Assembly (NCBI RefSeq): GCF_022234545.1
Contig: NZ_JAIEUI010000016.1
Location: 1-64,000 of the forward strand
Direction: 5' to 3'
Source of the DNA: Paenibacillus piscarius
GTDB taxonomy: Bacteria > Bacillota > Bacilli > Paenibacillales > Paenibacillaceae
Length of the DNA stretch: 64,000 nucleotides
Shown here: positions 44,514 through 53,176 of the stretch, in pieces
Layout: each line of letters starts with the position of its first letter
How positions within the stretch are numbered: position 1 is the stretch's first letter
Made by a program: the position numbers and the translations under genes
Notes under the pieces: generated by a model
Seen by the model: only the letters and a program-made list of their open reading frames with translations
What the model was told of the DNA's origin: nothing
The model's database searches: none

Positions 44514-45473
44514 ATGATACGGACACTTGCGGTAACCCATACGGGGGAGGTGCTGACGGACCTGCCGCTTCAGAGCATTGAATTGGACAACTACGCCTGG
44601 ATCTGGGCGGATTTCGCTCTGCCGACAGAGGAGGAGACGCTGGTGCTGGACACCTATTTCCATTTCCACCCGCTGGCGATTGAGGATTGTATGCATGTGC
44701 TGCAGCGGCCGAAGCTGGATTATTACGAGAACGTCCAGTTCTTCGTGCTGCATTCGCTGAATGAGCATACGCTGGAGGCGGAGGAGATCGACCTGTTCCT
44801 CAGCACCAAATTCCTCGTCTCCTATCATCATCAGGCGAAGCCGGAGATGGATGAAGCGTGGGAGATGGTCCAGGCGGAGATCCATAGCCGAAAGGGCTGG
44901 TCCGGCGGGCCGATGGCCGCCGCGTACACGGTGATGGACAAGCTGGTGGATCAATATTTCCCTTCGCTGTATGCCCTGGAGGATGAATTGGCGGATCTGG
45001 AGAGCCGGGGCGGCAACGAATCGGTAGAAGAGCTGATGAGCCAGGTGTTCAATGTGCGCGGAAGGCTGCTGAAGCTGCGGCGGACAATTGTGCCCATGCG
45101 GGACCTGATGTACCGGATTGTCAATTCCCAGCATGTGCAGAGCAATGGCGAGGAACGGGTCTACTTCGGCGACATCTACGATCATCTGCTGAAGCTGACC
45201 GATATGATTGAGGCAGACCGGGAGATGACCGCTGATCTGCGGGACAGCTACATCTCGCTCAACTCCAACCGGATGAATTCCATTATGAAGACACTCACGG
45301 TGATCACCACCGTATTCATGCCTCTGACGCTGATTGCCGGAATCTATGGGATGAACTTCAGGGTGATGCCGGAGCTGGAGTGGGGCTACAGCTATTATGT
45401 GGTGCTGCTGATCATGCTGTTGCTGGGGGGCGGGATGTTTGCCTGGTTCCGGCGGAGCGGCTGGTTTAAGTAA
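44514..45473 (+). CDS. corA: CorA-type magnesium transporter
   Basis: A 319-residue CorA-family channel for Mg2+/Co2+. Long helical cytoplasmic domain, two C-terminal membrane helices and the pore signature YGMNF just after the first (VFMPLTLIAGIYGMNF). The GGGAGGAC site precedes the ATG. Confidence 0.92.
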   Translation: MIRTLAVTHTGEVLTDLPLQSIELDNYAWIWADFALPTEEETLVLDTYFHFHPLAIEDCMHVLQRPKLDYYENVQFFVLHSLNEHTLEAEEIDLFLSTKFLVSYHHQAKPEMDEAWEMVQAEIHSRKGWSGGPMAAAYTVMDKLVDQYFPSLYALEDELADLESRGGNESVEELMSQVFNVRGRLLKLRRTIVPMRDLMYRIVNSQHVQSNGEERVYFGDIYDHLLKLTDMIEADREMTADLRDSYISLNSNRMNSIMKTLTVITTVFMPLTLIAGIYGMNFRVMPELEWGYSYYVVLLIMLLLGGGMFAWFRRSGWFK

Positions 45474-45501
45474 GCAGCCTCCGGCGGTAAGCCCGTTCTG
45501 C

Positions 45502-45550
45502 AAAAAAAGCCTGTGAAACGCCGCCGTTTAGGAACGGCGGCGTTTCACAG
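45502..45550 (-). terminator. Terminator overlapping the end of the yqfQ-like gene
   Basis: Perfect 18-bp stem CTGTGAAACGCCGCCGTT (45511-45528) with its complement 45533-45550, loop of four. On the minus strand it is followed by a T-run (complement of 45502-45508). The stop codon of the minus-strand gene lies at the loop, so the last codons form the stem. Confidence 0.85.
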
Positions 45551-46094
45551 AGGAGGGACCCCCGGATTTGCGGTTTTTGGAGGTATGTTTGCGGCGCTTC
45601 GCAGCGGGGCGTCTTTTTTTGCGCCGTCTGGGGGTGTAGAGTGCGGCATCCTCTTCTGCGGCAAGCGCTCCGGACCCTTTACCTTTGCCGAATCCGCCCA
45701 TAACCAGCTTCACCATCGGCGCCATCTGCTGGAAGCCCTGCACGACCTTCTGCACCTTGCCCATGGAGTTGACGATTCCATCAATTCCGCCTAGACGGTC
45801 CACAATGCCCTTAATCTGCTCCATGTTCGCCAGATTGCCGAGGTTGCCAAGGTTACCAAGCCCCCCCAGCAGTCCGCCGGCCTTCGGAGCCGCCGCCTCG
45901 GCAGCAGGAAGAGCGACCGCCGTCTCGGTGACTTCAGCCCCATAGGCAGGCAGGATCTGAGGCTCCCCGGGAAGCGGGGCAGGTGTATAGGCAGAAAGGC
46001 CCGGATAAGGCGACTGCGGATAAGGCGGCTGCGGGTAGGGCTCCGCCAGAGAACGTCTCTGCTTAGGGGAATGATTATAGTAATGCTCAGGCAT
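45528..46094 (-). CDS. YqfQ/VrrA-like protein
   Basis: A 188-residue low-complexity protein: Pro/Tyr-rich N-terminus (PYPQPPYPQSPYPG), a Gly/Leu/Asn run (GGLLGGLGNLGNLGNLANM), a helical core (IKGIVDRLGGIDGIVNSMGKVQKVV) and a Lys/Arg-rich tail. This order fits the YqfQ/VrrA family of Bacillales; the role is unknown, possibly spore- or surface-related. AAGGAATG lies before ATG 46094. Confidence 0.75.
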   Translation of the reverse strand: MPEHYYNHSPKQRRSLAEPYPQPPYPQSPYPGLSAYTPAPLPGEPQILPAYGAEVTETAVALPAAEAAAPKAGGLLGGLGNLGNLGNLANMEQIKGIVDRLGGIDGIVNSMGKVQKVVQGFQQMAPMVKLVMGGFGKGKGSGALAAEEDAALYTPRRRKKRRPAAKRRKHTSKNRKSGGPSSVKRRRS

Positions 46095-46390
46095 AATATC
46101 ACATTCCTTCGTTAGTGTTTGCTATACTGTATGTCATGGGCGAACAGACGGTATAGACGAATGCCCGGGTCACCGGGATACCAGCGGAAAAGGGCGGATG
46201 CCCAGAAGATTCATGCTGGAAGTGAAGAAAACGTGTCCATGCTTGATTTCGTGCGGTTTTGTAGTACTATGAGTAAGGCGGTCAACCTTGGGGGAACGGG
46301 GGAAAGGGCGGTTAACCGGATTAATCGTGTGCGCCTGGGGTGGACGTTTGTCCATCATTTTCGTTCTTTACAGCGTGAAATCGTTAATGC

Positions 46391-46419
46391 TTGAAAAATG
46401 TGCTACAGTACAATATAGT
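46391..46419 (+). promoter_or_regulatory. Promoter of yerC-like gene
   Basis: TTGAAA (46391-46396), 17-base spacer, TATAGT (46414-46419). Lies in a 370-bp gap; the rest of that gap shows no other supported feature. Confidence 0.6.
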
Positions 46420-46466
46420 AGAGGCAAGATAGTCGCTCACAGTTCATGTTTAGGGGATGATAGACG

Positions 46467-46757
46467 ATGCAGCTAAAGAAGCTGAACGATAAAAGTATCG
46501 ATCAATTATTTGAGGCTATTTTAACATTGAAAAATATGGAAGAATGCTATGTATTCTTTGATGACCTGTGCACCGTGAACGAGATCCAATCGCTCTCGCA
46601 GCGCCTTGAGGTGGCCCGGATGCTGGGCAAGGGGTCTACATATAATCAGATTGAAGCAGAGACAGGCGCCAGTACGGCGACGATCTCCCGCGTGAAGCGC
46701 TGCCTGAACTACGGCAATGACGGTTATAAGCTCACGCTGGAACGTCTGGGGCGCTAA
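46467..46757 (+). CDS. yerC: YerC/YecD family TrpR-related protein
   Basis: A 96-residue protein with a TrpR-like helix-turn-helix (LCTVNEIQSLSQRLEVARMLGKGSTYNQIEAETGASTATISRVKRCL). YerC proteins are small DNA-binding regulators of unknown target. The two bases after its stop precede the next start, so translation of the CbiX-like gene is coupled. Confidence 0.9.
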   Translation: MQLKKLNDKSIDQLFEAILTLKNMEECYVFFDDLCTVNEIQSLSQRLEVARMLGKGSTYNQIEAETGASTATISRVKRCLNYGNDGYKLTLERLGR

Positions 46758-46759
46758 TT

Positions 46760-47530
46760 ATGGTTCCGGGTGTGCTGGTCATCAGTCACGGCTCCCGCGA
46801 TCAGAACTGGGTGTCGATTGTTGATGAAGCGGTGAGCGGGTTATCCCTTGGGGAGGACCTTCGGTTGGCGGTGTCATTCCTTGAGCTGGTTGAAGGACGA
46901 TTGATTCAGGATGGTATAGACGAGCTTGAACATGCAGGGGTCACAGATATTATTGTGATCCCCTTGTTTGTGTCCTCCGGCAGCACGCATATCGATGAGA
47001 TAGCCTATGCGCTGGGGGCGAAGCCGGTTCCTGAGCGGGAGACCGATCTGGAGCCGTTCCGGGTGACTGCGCGGGTTCACTTCGGCTATCCGGTGGACGA
47101 TGACCCTGATATCGCGCAGATGCTCTGGGAGAAGACCCGGGAGCTGTCGCAGCATCCGGGGCGGGAGGTCCTGCTGCTGATCGGACACGGCAGCAGGCAT
47201 GAGGGCTTCCGGCAGCGCTGGGAGCGGGGGATCTCCTCGCTCGCGGCGCGGGTCCGGGAGGTCAGCGGGCTGGCCGCCGCCGATTACGGGCTGCTGAACC
47301 CGGACAATGTGCGAAGCAGAGTGGAGCACTGGCAGGCGCAGGGGTATGAGGTGCTGGTAGCTCCGTTATTTTTGAGTGAGGGTTATTTCACTAAGGTAGT
47401 GATTCCGCAGCGGCTGCAAGGGCTGGAGTATGCATACTCCGGCGAGACGCTGCTGCCGCATCCGCTGCTGCCGCGCTGGATCGGACGGCAGGTGGAAGCT
47501 GCGCTGGTGCAGCTGCGGAGCCGGGAGTAA
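46760..47530 (+). CDS. CbiX/sirohydrochlorin chelatase-like protein
   Basis: A 256-residue two-domain chelatase-fold protein. Each half has the motif: GVLVISHGSRDQNW near the start and LLLIGHGSRHEGFRQRW near residue 140, with histidines expected to bind the metal. Family members insert Co or Fe into sirohydrochlorin. No other cobalamin or sirohaem genes are nearby, so the substrate is uncertain. Confidence 0.82.
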   Translation: MVPGVLVISHGSRDQNWVSIVDEAVSGLSLGEDLRLAVSFLELVEGRLIQDGIDELEHAGVTDIIVIPLFVSSGSTHIDEIAYALGAKPVPERETDLEPFRVTARVHFGYPVDDDPDIAQMLWEKTRELSQHPGREVLLLIGHGSRHEGFRQRWERGISSLAARVREVSGLAAADYGLLNPDNVRSRVEHWQAQGYEVLVAPLFLSEGYFTKVVIPQRLQGLEYAYSGETLLPHPLLPRWIGRQVEAALVQLRSRE

Positions 47531-47597
47531 GCAGCATTATTCTGCACTTTGGACTGGAACGAAGCGTATAATATACTGCTTGCCGGGTGCCCGGGCA

Positions 47598-47627
47598 TTG
47601 CTTGTGGGCCCCTGAATTGGGTATAAT
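47598..47627 (+). promoter_or_regulatory. Promoter-like sequence upstream of dgkB
   Basis: TTGCTT (47598-47603), 18-base spacer, TATAAT (47622-47627). Confidence 0.5.
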
Positions 47628-47668
47628 CAGTAAAGTTATCCATTATATAAACAGGTGGCGTTCCAGCA

Positions 47669-48562
47669 ATGAAAACTGCGAGATTGATTTATAATCCCAC
47701 TTCTGGACGGGAAGAAATGAAGAGACGACTCGCCGATATTCTGGACCGGCTGGATGTGGGCGGAATTGAGGCCTCTTGCCATGCTACAACGGGAGAGGGC
47801 GATGCGACGGCCGCTGCAGCCGAGGCTGTTCAGCGCGGCACTTATGATCTGATTATAGCTGCCGGCGGCGACGGTACGCTTAATGAAGTAATCAATGGGA
47901 TGGCGGAGAAGCCGAACCTTCCCCCGCTCGGCATTCTGCCGCTGGGGACTACGAATGATTTCGCCCGGGCGATGGGCATTCCGAAGAATTGGGAGGATTC
48001 CTGCGATCTGATTCTGCGCCAGGAATCGCGCCTGATTGACCTCGGAAAGGCCAATGACCGTTATTTCATTAATATAGCAGGCGGCGGTCAGCTGACGGAG
48101 CTGACCTATGAAGTACCCAGCAAGCTGAAGACGATGATGGGCCAGCTTGCCTATTATCTGAAGGGGATCGAGAAGATGGCCAGCCTTGCTCCGCAGGAGC
48201 TGTACATCCGCGCCAACGGGCAGGAGATGATCCACGATGAGTTCATGCTCTTCCTGATTGCCAATACGAACTCAGTCGGCGGCTTCGAGAAGCTGGCCCC
48301 GGGGGCGCGCATTGACGACGGCCTGTTCGACGTCATCGCTGTCAAGAAATGCAATCTGGCCGAGTTCATCCGGCTGGTGCGCCTGACGATCCGCGGGGAG
48401 CATCTGAATGACAAGAAGGTGGTCCATTTCCGCACGGATGCCATGGAGGTCACCTCTCCCGGCCATGTCCTGTTGAACCTGGACGGTGAGAACGGCGGCG
48501 CTCTGCCGGGCAACTTCAGCGTCCTGCCGCAGCACTTGCAGATTTTCGCGCTGAATAATTAG
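47669..48562 (+). CDS. dgkB: Diacylglycerol kinase
   Basis: A 297-residue soluble lipid kinase of the DagK/YegS family that rephosphorylates diacylglycerol from lipoteichoic acid synthesis. Motifs: ARLIYNPTSGREEMKRRL, AAGGDGTLNEVINGM (the catalytic GGDGT) and LPLGTTNDFARAMG. AGGTGGCG precedes the ATG. Confidence 0.92.
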   Translation: MKTARLIYNPTSGREEMKRRLADILDRLDVGGIEASCHATTGEGDATAAAAEAVQRGTYDLIIAAGGDGTLNEVINGMAEKPNLPPLGILPLGTTNDFARAMGIPKNWEDSCDLILRQESRLIDLGKANDRYFINIAGGGQLTELTYEVPSKLKTMMGQLAYYLKGIEKMASLAPQELYIRANGQEMIHDEFMLFLIANTNSVGGFEKLAPGARIDDGLFDVIAVKKCNLAEFIRLVRLTIRGEHLNDKKVVHFRTDAMEVTSPGHVLLNLDGENGGALPGNFSVLPQHLQIFALNN

Positions 48563-48693
48563 TTGAGCGGCGGTGGCAGTGGGAGAGGTGTGCTGGGGTA
48601 AAGCATCAACGGTTATGTGACGGGCGGGGGATTGAGGCGAGGCGTGATGGATGGGTCTGAGTTGTGAGTATACTATGGCGAATTGCTGTGTTT

Positions 48694-48822
48694 GCGGACT
48701 CAGCGGCGCTTATTTATGCCAAAAGCCGTCTTGTGACAGCTAAGCGGACTCCAGTGACCTTATGTGCGGATATTGAGCTCAAAAGTGTCTTCTGGAGATG
48801 AAATAAGCGCACTACAGTCCGC
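48694..48822. repeat. Large imperfect palindrome (129 bp)
   Basis: Outer arms GCGGACT (48694-48700)/AGTCCGC (48816-48822), then after five bases GCGCTTATTT (48706-48715)/AAATAAGCGC (48801-48810). A further internal GCGGACTCCAG gives alternative pairing. It fills most of the 320-bp gap before rlmD and has no T-run. Confidence 0.7.
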
Positions 48823-48883
48823 TTTGACTCCAAATTTGTATCTTTTCAAGTAAATAACGGTTTCACAGTCCGGCCAGCTTCAT

Positions 48884-50458
48884 ATGATGACGACCTTAAT
48901 AATTAACCTGATGAATAGTGAAGAACATGAAAGAAGTGAACCTATAGCTATGAGTAAATACCGCAGCGGGCGCAGTGGAAGCCGCCGGGAACAAGCACCG
49001 GCCGCTGTCGCCGGACTGCCTGTGAATAAGAATGACGAGGTCCTGCTCGATATTATTGGCATGACCCATGAAGGTGAGGGGGTAGGCCGCGTTGAGGGCT
49101 TTACCCTTTTTGTGCAGGGTGCGCTTCCCGGGGAGAAGGTCCGGGCCAGGGTGCTGAAGACCAAGAAGCAGTACGGCTATGCCAAGCTGATCGAGCTGGT
49201 ACAGGCCAGCAGGGACCGCATTGCGCCGCCCTGCCCGATCTATGATCAATGCGGCGGCTGCCAGCTGCAGCATATGGACTATAGTGCGCAGCTCGCGTGG
49301 AAGCGGCAATTAGTGGTGGACAACCTGCAGCGGATCGGGAAGCTGAACGTTGCGGGGGCGCCAATCAGAGGCGCGGAGAATACGCGCGCGGATGCTGCGG
49401 AAGCAGGGAGTTCTCAAGTCCAAGACGAAGGCATCCGTGTGCTGCCTACCCTCGGAATGGACGAGCCCTGGCGCTACCGCAACAAAGCCCAGGTGCCGAT
49501 CGGGGTTACCGATGGCGGTCTGGTCGGCGGCTTCTATGCCCGGGGGAGTCACCGGATCATTGACATGGAGACCTGCCTGATTCAGCATGAGGACAACGAC
49601 AAGGTCGTTGCCACCGTCAAGAGCCTTGGCCGTGAGCTAGGCATCACCGCTTATGATGAAGAGACCGGCCGTGGACTGCTCCGTCACGTCGTGGTGAAGA
49701 AGGCGTTCCGCACCGGCCAGATGATGCTGGTGCTGGTCACGAACGGCCGCGATATCCCGCATCTGGACGCCTGGCTCGGCAGCATCCGCGGGCAACTTCC
49801 GGCAGTGGCAAGCATCTGCCAAAACATCAACACTCAGCGGACCAATGTCATCTTCGGCAACGATACCCGCGTCCTTTGGGGCAGCGAGGTTATCTATGAC
49901 TATATCGGAGAGGTGCAATTCGCCATCTCGGCGCGTTCATTCTACCAGGTGAACCCGGCCCAGACCGAGGTGCTGTATGGCAGAACGCTGGAGTATGCCG
50001 CACTTACCGGCAAAGAGACCGTAATTGACGCCTACTGCGGCATCGGCACCATCTCCCTGTTCCTGGCCCAACATGCGGATCAGGTCTACGGAGTAGAGAT
50101 CGTCCCCGAAGCCATTGAGGATGCTCGCGCCAATGCCAAGCTGAACGGCATGAACAACGTGAAATTTGAGGTCGGCGCCTCGGAGGATGTTATCCCTGCC
50201 TGGAAAGAGCGGGGCATCACCCCGGACGTCATCGTCGTCGATCCCCCGCGCAAGGGCTGCGACCCGCGCCTGCTGGAGACGATCCTGCTGATGCAGCCGG
50301 AGCGTGTCGTCTACGTGTCATGCAACCCGTCCACCCTGGCTCGCGATTTGCGGTTGCTGGAGGATGGGGGGTACAAGACAGTGGAGGTTACTCCGGTGGA
50401 TATGTTCCCGCATACGGTGCATGTGGAGTCGGTGGTATGGATGTCACGAATGAAATAG
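48884..50458 (+). CDS. rlmD: 23S rRNA (uracil-C5)-methyltransferase RlmCD/RlmD
   Basis: A RumA-type m5U methyltransferase, 524 residues from ATG 48884. TRAM domain near 45-105 (LLDIIGMTHEGEGVGRVEGF), Fe-S cysteines CPIYDQCGGCQLQH, SAM-binding VIDAYCGIGTISLFLA, catalytic cysteine in VSCNPSTLARD, and C-terminal DMFPHTVHVESV. The start is uncertain; ATG 48950 (MSKYRSGRSG) gives the usual N-terminus and neither has a strong ribosome binding site. The stop region contains a 16-bp sequence repeated at 58717. Confidence 0.93.
   Translation: MMTTLIINLMNSEEHERSEPIAMSKYRSGRSGSRREQAPAAVAGLPVNKNDEVLLDIIGMTHEGEGVGRVEGFTLFVQGALPGEKVRARVLKTKKQYGYAKLIELVQASRDRIAPPCPIYDQCGGCQLQHMDYSAQLAWKRQLVVDNLQRIGKLNVAGAPIRGAENTRADAAEAGSSQVQDEGIRVLPTLGMDEPWRYRNKAQVPIGVTDGGLVGGFYARGSHRIIDMETCLIQHEDNDKVVATVKSLGRELGITAYDEETGRGLLRHVVVKKAFRTGQMMLVLVTNGRDIPHLDAWLGSIRGQLPAVASICQNINTQRTNVIFGNDTRVLWGSEVIYDYIGEVQFAISARSFYQVNPAQTEVLYGRTLEYAALTGKETVIDAYCGIGTISLFLAQHADQVYGVEIVPEAIEDARANAKLNGMNNVKFEVGASEDVIPAWKERGITPDVIVVDPPRKGCDPRLLETILLMQPERVVYVSCNPSTLARDLRLLEDGGYKTVEVTPVDMFPHTVHVESVVWMSRMK
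50420..50435 (+). repeat. 16-bp direct repeat, left copy (within rlmD end)
   Basis: CATGTGGAGTCGGTGG, identical to 58717-58732. It encodes HVESV in rlmD. The two copies bracket the AT-rich island and may be attachment-site or duplication remnants. Confidence 0.65.
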
Positions 50459-50483
50459 CAGGTACGAGAAAAGTTTTGTAGAG

Positions 50484-50538
50484 AAAAGGGTTTTCGGGTT
50501 TTTGGGGTTGGACCCCCTGACCTCGAATACCCTTTTTT
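50484..50538 (+). terminator. Terminator after rlmD
   Basis: AAAGGGTTTTCGGGT pairs with ACCTCGAATACCCTTT around an inner GGGG/CCCC hairpin, then a T-run. Confidence 0.78.
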
Positions 50539-50737
50539 ATTGCTTACGGGAACATATTGAAACAAGCCTTAAACCTTGTAACAGAGCTATTTGGATGTCA
50601 GTTGTTTGGTAAAGAGCAGGTTAGATGTGGGGTGTTCGTGAGTTAGCGGGTTGGATGGAAATTATTTAAATCTAATTAAACAACGTGTGTGGCTTGAGTG
50701 TAAACAGGAACAGTTCCGAATATTGAATGTAGACAGA

Positions 50738-50765
50738 TTGACAATTTATTCAAGCGTGATATAAT
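50738..50765 (+). promoter_or_regulatory. Consensus promoter of the island's first gene
   Basis: TTGACA (50738-50743), 16-base spacer, TATAAT (50760-50765): both hexamers perfect. Transcription would start near 50772, about 150 bases before the gene. Confidence 0.75.
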
Positions 50766-50771
50766 TTGAGC

Positions 50772-50887
50772 AAATGCAGTGCTTCAATCTAACTATTGCT
50801 AGATTGAATTTCTACCTATTGGTTAGAATTGCGCTAGAGATAGGCCGGAGATAAAACGGTCATGTCCAGTGCGGACATGGCTTTTTT
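50772..50887 (+). promoter_or_regulatory. Multi-hairpin leader with terminator upstream of GTPase-like gene
   Basis: Hairpin 1: TTCAATCTA/TAGATTGAA (50783-50791/50800-50808, perfect). Hairpin 2: CCTAT/ATAGG (50815-50819/50840-50844). Hairpin 3: short CCG/CGG. Terminator: CATGTCC/GGACATG (50861-50867/50873-50879), then TTTTTT (50882-50887). The terminator lies between promoter and gene, so this is either an attenuator or an independent ~115-nt RNA. It fits no riboswitch class that I recognise. Confidence 0.5.
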
Positions 50888-50922
50888 GATTGAGGACTGC
50901 AATAAACAAGGAGGTCCTTAGC

Positions 50923-52722
50923 ATGGTTAATGTTCTAACAAATGATGCTGTTTTAAAGGTGTTAGCAAGACGCATTGTGCTGGCGTACTTTGGTGGGACG
51001 AAGGGAGGTAAAACTACTGGAATTGCTGCGTTAACGAAAATTCCAGATGTAATAATAGATTTAGCTTCTGGGGATGACGGAAGAACAAAAACTACTGTAC
51101 AATATCATATTGTATCAAATGAACAATTATCAGATATTTTGGTTGAAGATATAGAAATCTTTGAGCAGAATATTGTTGGGTCTATAACTGGCGATATCCA
51201 GAAATACAATGAGCAACTAAAAAAAGAACCCGTGCTTAAGAAGGTTCTTGGATTGGAACCACTTGCTGAAGGAGATGATGTTAGAAAATACGTTTCTGGA
51301 CACATGAAACAGTTTAAAGGCACTACTCCTTCGATTGAAAAATTAAAGTTACTAATGTGCTCAGAAAATATAGATCGTTACATAAGAAGAATAACATTAG
51401 CGGTTCCTGCACATTCGGATGTTGCTGATTATATAATAAAGAATAGAATTGACTTGTTTATTAGAGATACAAGAGGATTGCTAGATATCGCATTGGATTC
51501 TAATAACGGCAAGGAACAAAGCCCTCGAACTCTGAGAGAGTTAGGACTTGAAGGTCTGGATGGAATTGTGTTTTTTTGCGCAGAATCATATCCAAATATA
51601 ATTCAGGAATTATATCATGATACATTTAAGAGTGTATTTCAATCGGTTCCAGTATTCTTAATCGCAAGAGATAATATGATGTTCAAAATTTTCAATATGA
51701 ACAGTCAGCCAACTAATTATGAAAATGTGGAAAGTTTGATCGATAATATCCAGCAAGGAAGAAATACTTTTTATACAGATATAGAAGAACAATATTTCCT
51801 TAATACATTTGCACTCATGGAAAAATTCGATATTACTTCATTTGATTCAGTAGTTAGAAGTTATAGATTTAAAGATACGTTTTTTAATCAGCAGAAAGTT
51901 GAATTTTTATTACCATCTTGTGCATCACTAAAAAGCTTATCAGTATCGAAACTACATTCTAGTATGTCCAATGGAAACATTTCCACTCAGCCTGATTTTA
52001 TATTTTATCAAACTATAGCAGTTGTATCATGTATTAAAATGCTAAAAATGATTTGTCATTTACAAGAAGGTATGAGCTCAATACTAAAATCAGGTCTGGC
52101 ATCTGATTGCTTATGGAATGTATGTCTTGAACCTGTTAATATGAATTCACTTGAAAAGGATTTCTCTAGATACGATAATTACCATACGTCATATGATGCT
52201 ACTTCTTATGTAAAACCACAATTTACGACTATATCAAAAGGCCGAATCGAACAGGACATTGATGATGAAACAGTTGAGCTTCTTGGATCACGTGGTGGAA
52301 TTACGACAACGAACAATGGTAAACTGCGTTATCCGACTACGGCAGTGACAGCAGTTACTTCAAGACAATGGATATCAAAATTAATATCAAGCATTACAAT
52401 TAAAGGTAATCTTACGAATCCAATTACCAACGAAGAGTTGTTTCCGGATTTGCAAGGGAATATGAAGGCACAAGAAACCCTATTACAAAAGGCATTGTAT
52501 TACATCTTATACAAAAGATATACTGATGTGAATGCTACAATCCAGTACTATTTATTGGTAGATAGAAATAAAGTAGTAGATGGTATTCTAAGAAGACGAA
52601 ATGCCAGAAATACTTCTTTCACATCATTTATTGAGGTTATTAGAAATGTCGTTGAAGATTTCTGCGATGATGTAAGGACTTCATACGATATATCAGAAGT
52701 GTATAGAAATTCAAATGATTGA
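50923..52722 (+). CDS. P-loop GTPase-like protein of accessory island
   Basis: A 599-residue protein not assigned to a named family. P-loop GGTKGGKT at residues 24-31, a likely switch I DDGRTKTT at 51-58 and a DxxG-type DTRG at 182-185 point to a GTPase of the dynamin/septin-like kind. No NKxD is obvious. The C-terminal half is helical and without membrane segments. ATG 50923 follows AAGGAGG. Codon and base use are AT-rich, unlike rlmD before it. An IS3-type element lies directly downstream. Role in a conflict/defence system is inferred from context only. Confidence 0.7.
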   Translation: MVNVLTNDAVLKVLARRIVLAYFGGTKGGKTTGIAALTKIPDVIIDLASGDDGRTKTTVQYHIVSNEQLSDILVEDIEIFEQNIVGSITGDIQKYNEQLKKEPVLKKVLGLEPLAEGDDVRKYVSGHMKQFKGTTPSIEKLKLLMCSENIDRYIRRITLAVPAHSDVADYIIKNRIDLFIRDTRGLLDIALDSNNGKEQSPRTLRELGLEGLDGIVFFCAESYPNIIQELYHDTFKSVFQSVPVFLIARDNMMFKIFNMNSQPTNYENVESLIDNIQQGRNTFYTDIEEQYFLNTFALMEKFDITSFDSVVRSYRFKDTFFNQQKVEFLLPSCASLKSLSVSKLHSSMSNGNISTQPDFIFYQTIAVVSCIKMLKMICHLQEGMSSILKSGLASDCLWNVCLEPVNMNSLEKDFSRYDNYHTSYDATSYVKPQFTTISKGRIEQDIDDETVELLGSRGGITTTNNGKLRYPTTAVTAVTSRQWISKLISSITIKGNLTNPITNEELFPDLQGNMKAQETLLQKALYYILYKRYTDVNATIQYYLLVDRNKVVDGILRRRNARNTSFTSFIEVIRNVVEDFCDDVRTSYDISEVYRNSND

Positions 52723-52840
52723 TTAATAGTTGTTAGTGGATCGAACAAGGTACCCTACGCCAAATTGAAGTGCACCCCTTAGAATAGACATTGGAAAAAA
52801 CCCCCTGGTTATTCCGATGAAATCTAAGGGGTGCATTTTT

Positions 52841-53176
52841 ATGGCGTTTCAAGGGCAGAAGCTCAAACAATATTCAGAAGAACTGAAGTTAGAGGCGATT
52901 CGGCTTCATGTGGAAGAGAAATGGACATACCGGGAAATCAACGAACATCTGGGCATACAGGACAAAGACCGAATGAAGCGGTGGATGCGGAAATACCGGG
53001 AACTCGGAGAGTATGGGCTGTTGGATCAGCGGGGTAGGCGGGAAGAATATATCGATCAAGACCGGTATGTTCAAAAGCTCAAGCGGGAGAACGACATGTT
53101 AAAAAAGTGCTTGGAAATATGGATACAGGAGGTAAGGAAGAACGATTTAAGCTCATCGAGAAAGCGGCAGCTCTAG
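52841..53176 (+). CDS. IS3-family transposase OrfA
   Basis: A 111-residue helix-turn-helix protein (YSEELKLEAIRLHVEEKWTYREINEHLGI) with a C-terminal leucine-zipper-like segment (DRYVQKLKRENDMLKKCLEI). It appears intact. AAAAAAG at 53101 would move some ribosomes into orfB by -1 frameshifting. Confidence 0.88.
   Translation: MAFQGQKLKQYSEELKLEAIRLHVEEKWTYREINEHLGIQDKDRMKRWMRKYRELGEYGLLDQRGRREEYIDQDRYVQKLKRENDMLKKCLEIWIQEVRKNDLSSSRKRQL

Noticed and set aside
46119..46394. 91-codon open frame in the gap before yerC
   Set aside because: No ribosome binding site or recognisable domain, and it runs into the yerC promoter.
50809..50845. TTTCTACC in the island leader as a second purine riboswitch
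   Set aside because: The other conserved parts (GACTA, the TAAA loop and matching P2/P3) are absent.
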